Positions 52,201-60,692 of a stretch of DNA of 64,000 bases are shown here, piece by piece. Below the pieces are notes generated by a model. That model was given only the letters and a program-made list of their open reading frames with translations, searched no databases and had not been told where the DNA came from. This DNA comes from Roseateles oligotrophus (lineage in GTDB: Bacteria; Pseudomonadota; Gammaproteobacteria; Burkholderiales; Burkholderiaceae_C), in contig NZ_JAJIRN010000014.1 in the NCBI RefSeq assembly GCF_025717515.1, forward strand, positions 1 through 64,000, read 5' to 3'. The translations under genes were made by a program, and so were the position numbers. Position 1 is the first letter of the stretch; every line of letters begins with the position of its first letter.

Positions 52201-54455
52201 GCGGCCATAGCTGGGCCGGCAATAGCCGCATGAATCAGCTGACCGCCTGGAGCAATGACCCCTTGCTCGACCCCGCCGCCGAGCATTTCCTGCTGCAAGA
52301 CCGGGCCAGCGACGACTGCTTCGGCCTGCTGCCCAACCGCAAGCGCAATGGCAGCGCCGGCTATCACATCCAGCACCGCCCCGGCAGCAGCCTGTTCACG
52401 CAGGACAGGCCGGGTCTGCGCGTCGAAACACTGCTGATGGTGCACCCGCAAGAGGAGATGAAATGCTTGCGGGTCAGGCTGACTTGCAAGCCCGACGGCC
52501 CGGCGCGCCGCCTGCGCGTGCTGGGCATGGCCGAGTGGCAGCTGGGCGCGCAGCGGCGCGAGCGCATGACGCTGCAATGCGACTACGCGGCCGAGTCGCA
52601 GGCGGCGCTGGCCTGGCAACTGGAGCACAGCGGCGGCTTCGGCGAGGGCTGCGCCTACCTGCTGCTGGCCGGCCTGCAGGTCAAGCAATGGACCTGCGCG
52701 CGCGCCGAATGTTTTGACGGCGCCGGCAGCGTGCAGATGCCGCAGCACTTGAGCGGCATGGCCGGCTTCGGCCTCGACCCCTGCGCGGCCTTGCTGGCAG
52801 ACGCGCAGCTGCAGGCGGGCCAGACGCTGGAGTTCTGCTGGGTAATGGGCTACGGCGCCGACCCGCAAGCCGCACGCGCGCAGGCCCAGCGCTGGCAGGC
52901 CCCCGGCGCGTTGGCCGGGCTGGAGCAGCTGCTTGACGCGCATTGGCGGCCGCTGCTTTCCACCATCACGGTGGCAACACCCGACCCCTTGTTCGATGCG
53001 CTGGTCAATCATTGGTTGCTTTACCAGACGCTGGCCTGCCGGCTCTGGGCCAAGGCGGGCTTCTATCAGGCGGGCGGCGCTTTTGGCTACCGCGACCAAC
53101 TGCAGGACGCGATGGCGCTGGCCGCCGGCCGCCCCGACATGCTGCGCAGCCAGTTGCTGCTGCATGCCTCGCGCCAGTTCCCCGAGGGCGATGTGCAACA
53201 TTGGTGGCATGCGCCGGGCGGCGCCGGCGTACGCACCCATTTCAGCGATGACCTGCTCTGGCTGCCCTATGCCGCGCAGCATTACCTGACGCTCAGCGGC
53301 GACACAGCCCTGCTCGATCAGGCCTGCCCATTTCTAGAGGGCCCGGCGGTGCCCGAGGGCGCCGAGGACATCTATTGCACGCCGAACTGCAGCACGGCCG
53401 AGGCCAGCTTCTATGAGCATTGCGCACGCGCCATCGACCATAGTCTGCGCTTCGGTGAGCATGGCCTGCCGCTGATGGGCTGCGGCGATTGGAACGACGG
53501 CATGAACCGTGTCGGCCATCAGGGGCGCGGCGAATCGGTCTGGTTGGGCTGGTTCTTGAGCGTGATTCTGCGCGACTGGCAGCCGCTGGCGCTGGCCCGT
53601 GGCGACGCGCCGCGGGCCGAGGCCTGGGCCGCAGCGCAGAGCGCCTTGAGCCTCGCCTTGGACACCCATGCCTGGGACGGCGCCTGGTTCCGGCGCGCCT
53701 ATTTCGACAATGGCCACACGCTCGGCTCACTGCTCAACGCCGAATGCCAGATCGACCTGATCGCGCAGGCCTGGAGCGTCTTCGCGCTGGCGCCCGGCAA
53801 CGCCCGCGCGACCCAGGCCATGCTCAGCGCCGATGCACGCTTGGTCGATAGAAAGGCGGGGCTGCTGCGCTTGCTCGATCCGCCACTGCAGGGCTCGGCC
53901 AACCATGCCGGCTACATCCAAGCCTACCCGCCGGGTGTGCGCGAGAACGGCGGTCAGTACTCGCACGCGGGCGTGTGGGCGCTGATGGCACAGGCGCAGC
54001 TGGGCAACGCCGCCAGGGCCTGGGAATATTTCTGCATGCTGAGCCCTGCGCACCGCGCGCGCAGCTCAAACGAGCAGGCGCGCTACGGCATTGAGCCCTA
54101 TGTGATGCCCGGCGACACCTACTCGGCCCCGCCCTACACGGGCCAAGGCGGCTGGAGCTGGTATACCGGCTCGGCCGCCTGGCTCTACCGTGCAGCCACC
54201 GAATCGCTGCTGGGCTTGCAGTTGCAGGCCGAGCGCTTTTGCCTGCGCCCTTGCCTGCCGCCGCCCTGGGGCGAGGCGCGCCTGAGCCTGCGCCTGCACG
54301 GCAAGCAGATCGAGGTGCTGATCCGGCGCGGTGATGGGCAAGAGATTGAGCCCATGTCCGGCTTGGCCATACAGCCCGGTCAATGGCTGCACTTCGAGCA
54401 GCTGGCCGAGCGGCAACAGCTGCTGCTGCAACTGCCTAAGCAGCCGCGCCCTTGA
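46218..54455 (+). CDS. ndvB: Cyclic beta-1,2-glucan synthase (NdvB/ChvB family)
   Basis: A 2,745-residue inner-membrane enzyme that makes and cyclises periplasmic beta-glucan. The N-terminal part leads to membrane helices (about 411-466 and 830-1000) around a glycosyltransferase region with LTLDSDTELPPGAL (about 639). A glucoamylase-like domain follows (about 1200-1430; YYDLLASESRLGSFVAI, HHQGMSLLSL). Two carbohydrate-phosphorylase-associated domains precede a C-terminal GH94 domain with the active-site motif GDWNDGMN (about 2423-2430). Length is typical for the family. Such glucans help in low-osmolarity survival. Its 3' end overlaps the convergent GGDEF/EAL gene by 20 bp. Confidence 0.93.
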   Translation: MRNAPPPLRSQTLALIEAGQGPVAAPVRAVLFGEERFRQHGRSLAEAQRIERRRRWSWRQLRPVLRSPHFFPRIAANLRSLERSLAYLEVMDRETEALSPAAEWLLDNHHLIEAQVPEIHNGLPHSYYAILPKLREPPLTGLPRVYGIAWAFVAHTDSNFDANLLSQFLLAYQQVDALTLGELWAVPTTLRVVLLENLARLAEAVAGHRAAQEAADWCCDQAEGWDDARLQAMFERACGRGLQISFVAQMVQRTRAHSGSEAPPWEAWLKQAAPEPDSTLAAAHALHAADNVSVSNAVSALHAINSLEWRDLVARVSPVMQTLQRSPAFCADSELTRDNCSHAIERLARRLKRSEISVAEQVIALTQSHQARPPCFWLIGEGRASLVAALGGSLTTIESPWVNWPWRIRGWLYALALLLGSTFLLRLLFPALLGNSPLEWKIIITLPPAAMLVFECVLALVNRVLAESVRVHRLPRLALDGGLRPEDKTLLVIPCMLVSNAGTQALAHRLEQHFLANPESHVRFALLSDWADAPQASMAADAGLLNGACAAIEALNHRHPCAPAELPRFALLHRQRRWSEGERVWMGWERKRGKLEQLLALLAPPDEAEKAAPAQSPPAPFIDFGPLSRLEPGTRYLLTLDSDTELPPGALRELVSIAAHPLNQPCLDPQTQRVVSGYGILQPRVLAPFAESLQARNALPAFGWLFSGPWGLDVYNAGSSEIYQDIFGSGSFSGKGLLNVAAMHRALRGRVAENRLLSHDLFEGIWARAAHLSDVALIEAAPVHPAVAASRTHRWTRGDWQLLALFGQAWRGRIGMLNFWKMLDNLRRSLLAPAALVLLWCCFALNTLRPWVALCLVAAAFGLGPLLGALAALLPGRRDLAMRHFLLEGGVNVLRVLGCTLWQLATLVHSSAVQIDAIARALWRMGVSHQQLLQWTTAAQAQAQARLEWAWFWRQHYGITLLALVWGGTGLLMAGARAPWLLGCASLWALAPAWLWWSARPLQLCRAQPLEAGQRDYLLRLARDTWSLFETTVTAADHHLPPDNLQLEPEPILARRTSPTNIGLYLLSCLCAQRFEFIALDDLIARLLATLSTLDRLPRERGHFHNWIDTATLQTLSPAYISTVDSGNLAAALWAAAQACRELAAQSSSSSKPDQAVALLDIATRMDALCAAMDFGFLYDQRRRLFRIGYRPGDASLDSAYYDLLASESRLGSFVAIAKGDVALRHWQALGRPFLAVRGMPALRSWSGSMFEYLMPSLLMREPPQGLLQRATVAAVQAQQDFGARNGLPWGVSECAYYEQDASLAFQYGPFGVPELALRRTPQEDRVIAPYASTLALLVDAPAALANLRALERLGARDRHGFIEALDFSRPRLGDGAPLQRVATYMAHHQGMSLLSLCNLLCDEAPRGWFERVPRVQAFTMLLHERMPTAIVYQSRAIPRPPHKPGPSEPSAGARLWLPADAGQAPLPTLLLGNGAYSVGLRPDGGGQSAWRGQAISRARDDLLRPTPGHAYFIRGRGQTDFCSLSSAPSAHPKGQYSTSFFAERAEFELGTEAWSTQMTVWVSPDDDVELRRVSLHNLTEHAAEFELISYFEAVLAPQQADESHPVFSNLFLRAHAADPQCLLLERRPRLAGESSLWVAHFLALGHAATEPESELELLSVQLGCDRASLLPRRAEMSQLRTVKEGPPSPRSGEPDVLETRLDPIASLSVRLRMPARAKRSLTFATAAAADASTVMALVDEYRQAVHLTRSRLMAATLARIRQRELRLSATDLRNIQDMTTPMTISCPRPRAPPVERLDRRALWRFAISGDRPILLISIGASVGLRVVRTILTAHRVWESQGLSCDVVLVNQEPSSYLMPLQHQLLALRSSVGGAAQAAGSGAGGLHLLQQFELKPQELAALRAYARIELLADGRPLARLLAQALPVQTAGLIPNARLLPEQVPRPWLEASAAGRFNADGSAFEFDIKAEQLPPRPWANVLANPHFGCIITESGGGHSWAGNSRMNQLTAWSNDPLLDPAAEHFLLQDRASDDCFGLLPNRKRNGSAGYHIQHRPGSSLFTQDRPGLRVETLLMVHPQEEMKCLRVRLTCKPDGPARRLRVLGMAEWQLGAQRRERMTLQCDYAAESQAALAWQLEHSGGFGEGCAYLLLAGLQVKQWTCARAECFDGAGSVQMPQHLSGMAGFGLDPCAALLADAQLQAGQTLEFCWVMGYGADPQAARAQAQRWQAPGALAGLEQLLDAHWRPLLSTITVATPDPLFDALVNHWLLYQTLACRLWAKAGFYQAGGAFGYRDQLQDAMALAAGRPDMLRSQLLLHASRQFPEGDVQHWWHAPGGAGVRTHFSDDLLWLPYAAQHYLTLSGDTALLDQACPFLEGPAVPEGAEDIYCTPNCSTAEASFYEHCARAIDHSLRFGEHGLPLMGCGDWNDGMNRVGHQGRGESVWLGWFLSVILRDWQPLALARGDAPRAEAWAAAQSALSLALDTHAWDGAWFRRAYFDNGHTLGSLLNAECQIDLIAQAWSVFALAPGNARATQAMLSADARLVDRKAGLLRLLDPPLQGSANHAGYIQAYPPGVRENGGQYSHAGVWALMAQAQLGNAARAWEYFCMLSPAHRARSSNEQARYGIEPYVMPGDTYSAPPYTGQGGWSWYTGSAAWLYRAATESLLGLQLQAERFCLRPCLPPPWGEARLSLRLHGKQIEVLIRRGDGQEIEPMSGLAIQPGQWLHFEQLAERQQLLLQLPKQPRP

Positions 54456-56757
54456 GCTGTTCGGTCTGCTTGGCCTGCTGGTTCGGCCAACCCTCGCGAT
54501 GCTCGATCAAGACCTGCGTGGCTTGCGATACGGTCAGCGGCGCACCGAGCAGAAAGCCCTGCACAACATCGCAGCGCTGCTCGCGCAAGAACCCCAGTTG
54601 CTCGATCGTTTCGACGCCTTCGGCTACCACCCCCATGCCCAAGGTATGGGTCATCGAAATCATCGCGGCGGTGATCGCCTGGCTGTCGCTGTCAAAGGCC
54701 AGATGGCGCACAAACATCTTGTCGATCTTGATCACATCAATGGGCAATTGCTTGAGCAGGCTCAGCGAAGAAAAGCCGGTGCCAAAATCATCGATCGCTA
54801 TGCGCACACCCAAGGCACGCAGCTTGCTCAAGACCTCCGTGCTGTGCGGCATCGACTGCAGCAGGCTCTCGGTGATTTCGACACCCAGCTGGATCGCGCC
54901 GCTGGGCAATTGGTTGTCTTTCAGCGACTGTGCGATCGCATCCTCAAGGCCGTTGTGCAGGATCTGCCTGGGCGACACATTGATCCACAGATAGCCCAAG
55001 GTAAAGCCCTGTTCGCGCCACAGCCGCGCCTGCCGGCAGCCCTGCTGTATCACCCAGCGCCCGATCTCGCTGATCAGGCCGGTTTCTTCGGCCACGCCGA
55101 TGAAGGCATCCGGCTGCACCAGGCCTCGCTCCGGGTGGTGCCAGCGCAGCAAGGCTTCCATGCCGACGATGTGGCCACTGACCATGTCTACCTGCGGCTG
55201 GTAGTACAGCTCCAGCTGCTGGCCGATCAAGGCCTCGCGCAGGCCACGCTCGATCAGCACCCGCTCCACCGCCGAGGCCATGATCTCGCTGGAATAGAAA
55301 GCATGCGTCTTGCGCCCCTGCTGCTTGGCGCGGTACATGGCGGCGTCTGCGGCGCGGGTCAGGTCTTCGATGTTGGCGCCATCGGCAGGGTAGAACGCGA
55401 TCCCGATGCTGGGCGAAATGGTGACCTGGTTGCCCTCCAGTTGCATCGGCTCCGACAAGGTCGAAATGATCTTGCGGGCCATCGGTGCCACATCATCCAC
55501 CCCGCCGACATCCTCCAGCGACACCGTGAACTCATCGCCGCCCAGACGTGCCACACCGTCCTGAGCACGTACCGAGTTACGCAAGCGGTGGGCAATTTCG
55601 TGCAGCAATTTGTCACCGACCGCGTGGCCCATGGTGTCGTTGATCAGCTTGAAATGGTCAAGATCCAGAAACAGCAAGGCAATGCTTTTGCCGCTGCGCT
55701 TGGCACGCTCGATCGAGCGCTCCAGATCGTTGGCAAACAAGAGCCGGTTCGGCAGCCCGGTCAGCGCATCGTGATGGGCCAAATGGTGCATGCGCTCTTC
55801 GGCGTTCTTGAGCGAATGAATGTCGGAGAACAGCGAGACATAGTTGTTCACCTGTCCGGCCGCATTCTTGACCACGCTGATGGTCTGCCAACTGGGGTAG
55901 AGCTCGCCGTTCTTGCGGCGGTTCCAGATCTCGCCTTGCCAATGGCCGCGCTCGGCCAGGCTTTGCCACATGCGCGCAAAAAATACCGTCTCATGGCGGC
56001 CCGAGCTTTGAAAATGCGGATTCAGGCCCATCACCTCGGCGGCCGAGTAGCCGGTGATAGCGGTGAACGCGGGGTTGACGGCGGTGACCCGGGCCTGCGC
56101 GTCGGTGACCATGATGGCTTCGCGGGCGCTGTCGAAGACAATGTCCGACTGACGCATATGTTGTTGCGAGCGCTGGCCTTCGGACAGATCGCGCAGCAGC
56201 AATTGCCAGCGCTCCCCCGGCAGCCGATTGATCACCAGTTCGACCGTCAGCATCCGCCCATCGCGGCAGCGCAATTCGGTCTGCCGCACCTCGCCAGCAG
56301 CGACCGGCATCGGCTTGTCCCCGAAGTCCTCGAACTCGGCCGCCGGCAACAGCTCGGACAAGGCCAAGCCGGACAACTCTGGCTCGGTATAGCCGCTCAG
56401 GCGCGCCACCAGCGGGCTCACCTCCAGCAGCAAGCCATGCGCACTGAAAATCATTTCGCCAAGCCAGGGCTGTGCCAGCACTCGCCGCAGGCGCTGCTCG
56501 CTGCGCCTTAAACGCTCGGCAAATGCGCCCAAACCGACGCCCATCAAGGCCAGCAAGGCGGCGAAGAACAAAGCCCAGTCGGGCGGCCCGAATGGCGGAT
56601 GAGGCAACCATTGCAAGCCGAGCACCAGGAGCGGCAAGAGCAGCGCTACAACCCAAAGCAAGGAGAGCAGCCAACGGCCCTGATCTTGCAGCTCAGTGGC
56701 ATCCCCGATCTCGGTGCTCTGGTGTCGAGCATCTGTTTTTACGCTTGGCATCGTCAT
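54436..56757 (-). CDS. Membrane GGDEF-EAL cyclic-di-GMP protein with PAS domains
   Basis: A 773-residue regulator of cyclic di-GMP. Two N-terminal membrane helices (about 30-50 and 61-80) are followed by two PAS domains (about 95-335). The GGDEF domain has an intact active site, RLGGDEFTVSLED (about 408). The EAL domain begins with GMEALLRWHHPERG and keeps the DDFGTGFSSLS loop. Both activities may therefore be functional, and the net direction cannot be predicted. The gene is convergent with the glucan synthase and overlaps its end by 20 bp. Confidence 0.93.
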   Translation of the reverse strand: MTMPSVKTDARHQSTEIGDATELQDQGRWLLSLLWVVALLLPLLVLGLQWLPHPPFGPPDWALFFAALLALMGVGLGAFAERLRRSEQRLRRVLAQPWLGEMIFSAHGLLLEVSPLVARLSGYTEPELSGLALSELLPAAEFEDFGDKPMPVAAGEVRQTELRCRDGRMLTVELVINRLPGERWQLLLRDLSEGQRSQQHMRQSDIVFDSAREAIMVTDAQARVTAVNPAFTAITGYSAAEVMGLNPHFQSSGRHETVFFARMWQSLAERGHWQGEIWNRRKNGELYPSWQTISVVKNAAGQVNNYVSLFSDIHSLKNAEERMHHLAHHDALTGLPNRLLFANDLERSIERAKRSGKSIALLFLDLDHFKLINDTMGHAVGDKLLHEIAHRLRNSVRAQDGVARLGGDEFTVSLEDVGGVDDVAPMARKIISTLSEPMQLEGNQVTISPSIGIAFYPADGANIEDLTRAADAAMYRAKQQGRKTHAFYSSEIMASAVERVLIERGLREALIGQQLELYYQPQVDMVSGHIVGMEALLRWHHPERGLVQPDAFIGVAEETGLISEIGRWVIQQGCRQARLWREQGFTLGYLWINVSPRQILHNGLEDAIAQSLKDNQLPSGAIQLGVEITESLLQSMPHSTEVLSKLRALGVRIAIDDFGTGFSSLSLLKQLPIDVIKIDKMFVRHLAFDSDSQAITAAMISMTHTLGMGVVAEGVETIEQLGFLREQRCDVVQGFLLGAPLTVSQATQVLIEHREGWPNQQAKQTEQLKGAAA

Positions 56758-56828
56758 CGGGCAATGGTCGGGCCTGGGCCGGCGCTGCCGTTGACATGTC
56801 TCAATGGCCCGGCAATTGACCGGGGCCC

Positions 56829-56856
56829 TTAGGCGTTAGGCGTTAGGCGTTAGGCG
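56829..56856. repeat. Four 7-bp tandem units at a gene end
   Basis: Four copies of TTAGGCG stand directly after the stop codon of the CheB/CheR gene. On the minus strand each copy contains TAA, so slippage would not extend the protein. It is probably a neutral slippage tract. Confidence 0.7.
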
Positions 56857-59556
56857 TTAGGCAACCGGCGTGGCTGGAGCAGCGGGGGCGGCCGGCGCGG
56901 TGGCACCCGAAGAAGCGCTCGATGCGGCCAATTCTGGGGCTAGTTGCGCGGCCTTCAGCTTGGCCTCCAACTGCTTGGAGCTGCTGATGTCGACAAAGGT
57001 GATGACCACGCCGAGGATCTGATCGTTCTGATTGCGGTAAGGCATGATGCGCACCGACAGCCAGCGCTGATCGGCGGTAGGCACCTGCTTTTCCGAGCTG
57101 ACGAGGCTGCGCAGGGTTTCCTTCGCATCGGTCTGCAGATCGGGGAATTCGAGCGTGCTGCTGAGGTCGCCGAGCGGCCGCCCGACATCGCTGTCGCGCA
57201 GCTTGAAGATCTTCTTCGCCTGCTCGGTGAAGCGCCGCACATTCAGCTCTTTGTCGAGAAATAGCGTCGCGATCTCGGTGCTGTTGAGCAGGTTCTTCAT
57301 ATCGCTCTGCGCCAGTTCGAGCGCATCCAACTTGGCCTGCAGCTCCACATTGATCGCCTGCAACTCCTCGTTCATCGACTGCAATTCTTCTTTTGAGCTG
57401 GTCAACTCCTCATTGGTCGATTGCAGCTCCTCGTTGGTCGACTGCAACTCTTCGTTGGAGGCTTGCAACTCCTCTTGCGTGACCTTCATGTCTTCGCGCA
57501 GCAGCCGCAGCTCCTGCTTGCTGCGCTGCAACTCGAGCTGGGCCTCGATCAGGGCCGCACTGCGCCGCCCATGAGCTCCTGGTTTGGCCGTCGCTTTGGT
57601 CTCTGGCCCAGCCCCGTCCGTTGCCGGCAGAGGCTGTGCATTGAAAGCGACTAGCAGCAGCGCATGGCCGGCCTCGTCCACACTCGGCAGCGTTCGCAGG
57701 TCGACATCAACCGCCTGGCGCGCTGCCTCATCCTGCACAAACAAGCCTTGCAACTGCACCGGCCTCTTCTCGCTCAAGGCCTGGCGCATACCGGCGTCCA
57801 AGGCGCTGCGCAGGCCGTCGCGCGCCATCACATGAATATTCCAGTTGGCCCGCCCGGCCGCCGGTTCCAGGTATTTGCCGGTACGCCCGTTGATGTAGAG
57901 GATGTCGCCCTGCGCATTGACGACCACGGCCGGTGGCGCGAACTCCTGCAACAGCAGATGTTCGGCCGCGATCTGCAGGCTATTGGGTTTGCGGCTTGCT
58001 TCGTCGGTCAAGAGAGGCTCCTTGCTAGAGGGGGGCTTGCGGGCATTGGAGCGGCAGGGGAACTCCGTCACCAGCCTGCCGCCCATATTTTCACGCCGCC
58101 GGTAGATGCGCAGCTGTGCGTCCACGGGGTCGAACAAAGCGCCAAAGCGGCCTATGCTTTCGGACGAACCCAGCAGCAAGATCCCGCCTTGGCGCAGGCT
58201 GTAATGGAAGAGCGGGAACAAACGATTTTGCAGCGGCGCAGTGAAATAGATCAGCAGATTGCGGCAGCTGAGCAGATCCAGCTTGGTGAAAGGCGGATCG
58301 CCGTTCAGGTCATGCTTGGCAAACACCAACATCTCGCGGATGGAACCGACGACGCGATATTGCCCCTGCCCCTGCCCCTGCCCTTGCTCCGGCTTGAAGA
58401 AGCGCTGCAGCCTTTGCGCCGTCATCTCGCCGGAAATGGCGCTCGGATAGACGCCCCGCCTGGCCCGCGCGATCGCGTCGCCGCTCAGATCGGACGCAAA
58501 AATCCGCAGGCTGCTGGCGGCGCGCTCAGGCATCGCCTCTTGGGCCTCGGTGAAGGCTATTGCCAAAGAGTAGGCCTCTTCGCCGGTTGAGCAGCCGGCC
58601 ACCCAGGCGCGGAATTCATAACCGTTCACTTGCGCGGCAAGCAGCTGCGGCAGCACCTCGTTCTGAAGCCGCTGCCAGACCGGCCGGTCACGGAAGAAGC
58701 CGGTCACGCCTATCAGCAGCTCATTCATCAGCAGATCAAGCTCTTGCGGGCGTTCACGCAGGAGCTTCTCATAGGCTTCGCAGGAGGCCAGCTTGTGCAA
58801 GCCCATGCGCCGCTCGATGCGGCGACTCAGGGTGCTGCGCTTGTAATGCGTGAAGTCATGCCGGCCGGTGCTCTTCAGCAACGCCAGAATGCCGCTCAAA
58901 TTGCGCGTCAGCCCGGCGCCGGTTTCTGCCGAGTCGGCGGTTTTTTTCAGGCTCTCGGCCGGCTGCTGCAGCAAATACTCGGCCAACAACTTCGGTGTGG
59001 CATGGAGGTCGACAAAACCACTCTTGATGGCCCGGCTCGGCATGGAGTCGAACTGGGCCGAGTCGGGCTCCTGAGCCAAGGTCAGGCCACCCGCCTGCTT
59101 GACCTCCTGCAGGCCGAGCGTGCCGTCGGCACCCATGCCGGTCAGCACAATGGCGACGGCGCGTGCCCCCCAGGCCTGCGCCAGTGATTCGAACAAGGCG
59201 TCGATCGGCAGGCGCAAACCTCTGGGCTGCTGCGGCGAGGCCAGTTGCAGGTGATCGGCCGCCACCGTCATGATCTTGTTGGGAGGAATCACATAGACAT
59301 GATCGGGATCAAGCCGCTGGCCCTGCTCGGCTTCACTGACCGGCAAGGCCGTTACCCGTTGCAAGAGCTGCGCCAGCATGGCCGGCTGGGTCGGGTCCAT
59401 ATGGGTGGCGACCAGAAATGCCATGCCGGTCTTGCCCGGCAGCCCGCTGAAAAACTCCTCCAGCGCGGCCAAACCGCCGGCCGACGCCCCCAGCGCCACC
59501 ACGCGCTTCAAGCGGGCGGCGGCCGGTGCGGCTGCGGGCGGCGATGCTGTACTCAT
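56857..59556 (-). CDS. CheB-CheR-PAS hybrid chemoreceptor-modifying protein
   Basis: An 899-residue protein. A CheB methylesterase domain (about 15-200) keeps GASAGG, VATHMDP and TGMGADG. A CheR methyltransferase domain follows (about 215-490; FFRDRPVW, WVAGCSTGEEAYSLA, NLLIYF). Then come PAS-like segments, a long coiled coil made of EELQSTNEEL-type repeats (about 675-745), and a final PAS domain. Such hybrids modify receptors or act as signalling hubs, often beside kinase genes. Four hexamer units at 58361-58384 encode a Gln-Gly run in the CheR part. ATG at 59577 is an alternative start. Confidence 0.9.
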   Translation of the reverse strand: MSTASPPAAAPAAARLKRVVALGASAGGLAALEEFFSGLPGKTGMAFLVATHMDPTQPAMLAQLLQRVTALPVSEAEQGQRLDPDHVYVIPPNKIMTVAADHLQLASPQQPRGLRLPIDALFESLAQAWGARAVAIVLTGMGADGTLGLQEVKQAGGLTLAQEPDSAQFDSMPSRAIKSGFVDLHATPKLLAEYLLQQPAESLKKTADSAETGAGLTRNLSGILALLKSTGRHDFTHYKRSTLSRRIERRMGLHKLASCEAYEKLLRERPQELDLLMNELLIGVTGFFRDRPVWQRLQNEVLPQLLAAQVNGYEFRAWVAGCSTGEEAYSLAIAFTEAQEAMPERAASSLRIFASDLSGDAIARARRGVYPSAISGEMTAQRLQRFFKPEQGQGQGQGQYRVVGSIREMLVFAKHDLNGDPPFTKLDLLSCRNLLIYFTAPLQNRLFPLFHYSLRQGGILLLGSSESIGRFGALFDPVDAQLRIYRRRENMGGRLVTEFPCRSNARKPPSSKEPLLTDEASRKPNSLQIAAEHLLLQEFAPPAVVVNAQGDILYINGRTGKYLEPAAGRANWNIHVMARDGLRSALDAGMRQALSEKRPVQLQGLFVQDEAARQAVDVDLRTLPSVDEAGHALLLVAFNAQPLPATDGAGPETKATAKPGAHGRRSAALIEAQLELQRSKQELRLLREDMKVTQEELQASNEELQSTNEELQSTNEELTSSKEELQSMNEELQAINVELQAKLDALELAQSDMKNLLNSTEIATLFLDKELNVRRFTEQAKKIFKLRDSDVGRPLGDLSSTLEFPDLQTDAKETLRSLVSSEKQVPTADQRWLSVRIMPYRNQNDQILGVVITFVDISSSKQLEAKLKAAQLAPELAASSASSGATAPAAPAAPATPVA

Positions 59557-59632
59557 GGGGCATGAATGTAGCTGCATTCGAAGCCATATCCGCCAGCTCG
59601 CTCCGAAGTAGGAAAGTTGTGCAGTTATGACG

Positions 59633-60679
59633 TTATGTCATCAAGAGCACCGCAGCCCCTTCGACCTGGCCCTGGCGCAGCTCGTGCAAGGCCTGTTCGG
59701 CCTTGCACAAGGCATAGGCTTGCGTGTGTACTTGCAAGGGCAGGCGAGCGGCCAGGCGCAGGAATTCCTCGCCATCGGCACGGCTCAGATTGGCGACCGA
59801 TTGCAGGCGCCGCTCGCCCCACAGCCAGGCATAGGGAAACGTGGGAATGTCGCTCATATGGATGCCGGCGCACACCACCGCCCCGCCCGCTCGCACCGCC
59901 CGCAAGGCCTGCGGCACCAGGCTGCCTTGCGGCGCAAACAGCAAGGCGGCGTCAAGCGGCTGCGGGGGCGGCTGCGCCGAATCGCCCACCCATTGCAGGC
60001 CCAAGCGCCGCGCCAAGGCTTGTGCACGCTCGTCACCCGGCCGGGTGAACGCGTAGACCTCCAAACCCTGCGCCATCGCCAGCTGTGCGAGCAAATGGGC
60101 GGCCGCACCAAAGCCGTACAGACCCAGCCGGCCCGATTTGGCCTGGGCCAAGCCGGACATGCGATAGGCCCGGTAGCCGATCAGCCCGGCACAGAGCAAG
60201 GGCGCCGCATGCTCATCGTCATAGCCCGGCGGCAACTCGAACACATAGCGCGCATCGGCCAACATGTACTGGGCATAGCCTCCGGCGAGCTGCCAGCCGG
60301 TGAAACGGGCGCTCTCGCAGAGGTTCTCGCGCCCTTGCAGGCAATGCGGGCAGGCGCCGCAGGTCCAGCCCAGCCAAGGCACGCCGACGCGGGCTCCCAA
60401 CGCGAAGCCAAGCACGCCGGCACCCAGCGCATCAACCCGCCCGACCACCTCATGACCGGGCACCACGCCAGGGTCGGCCCGCTCGGCCGGAAATGGCAGC
60501 TCTCCGTCGATGATGTGCAGGTCGGTGCGGCAGACCCCGCAGGCCGCAACCTTGATCCGCAACTGCCCGGCAGCGGGCTGCGGCAAGCCCTGCTGCCAGA
60601 CCTCCACCAAGCCACGGCCAGGCGCCTGCAGCGCCATCGACAACCAGGACTGCGTCGCTGGGTCCGGCGTGGCGGTCAT
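59633..60679 (-). CDS. Zinc-dependent alcohol dehydrogenase
   Basis: A 348-residue medium-chain dehydrogenase. Catalytic zinc ligands appear in ACGVCRTDLH and PGHEVVGRV, and the structural zinc cluster is CGACPHCLQGRENLC. The cofactor-binding part has YGFGAAAHLLAQLA. The sequence is close to the AdhA-like group (Rv1862 type) that reduces aldehydes during low-oxygen growth. The ATG at 60679 is preferred to a TTG three codons earlier. It follows the DUF883 gene by 13 bp and so shares its FNR-type box, which fits a fermentative or redox-balancing role. Confidence 0.9.
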   Translation of the reverse strand: MTATPDPATQSWLSMALQAPGRGLVEVWQQGLPQPAAGQLRIKVAACGVCRTDLHIIDGELPFPAERADPGVVPGHEVVGRVDALGAGVLGFALGARVGVPWLGWTCGACPHCLQGRENLCESARFTGWQLAGGYAQYMLADARYVFELPPGYDDEHAAPLLCAGLIGYRAYRMSGLAQAKSGRLGLYGFGAAAHLLAQLAMAQGLEVYAFTRPGDERAQALARRLGLQWVGDSAQPPPQPLDAALLFAPQGSLVPQALRAVRAGGAVVCAGIHMSDIPTFPYAWLWGERRLQSVANLSRADGEEFLRLAARLPLQVHTQAYALCKAEQALHELRQGQVEGAAVLLMT

Positions 60680-60692
60680 GGCCGCCAACGCC

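Noticed and set aside
51858-53282. A 474-codon minus-strand frame inside the glucan-synthase gene
   Set aside because: It is fully antisense to ndvB and has no recognisable motif or ribosome-binding site.
54331-56511. A 726-codon open frame on the plus strand opposite the GGDEF/EAL gene
   Set aside because: It is antisense to a gene with intact catalytic motifs; GC-rich DNA commonly leaves such shadow frames, and its translation shows no domain.
56791-56804. TTGACATGTCTCAA, a near match to the FNR-type box, before the GGDEF/EAL gene
   Set aside because: One mismatch, and its centre is only about 40 bp from the start codon, out of line with the other boxes; kept out of the feature list.
56829-56856. 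Telomere-like TTAGGCG repeats
   Set aside because: Only four short units at a gene end, in the middle of a bacterial gene cluster; slippage is the simpler explanation.
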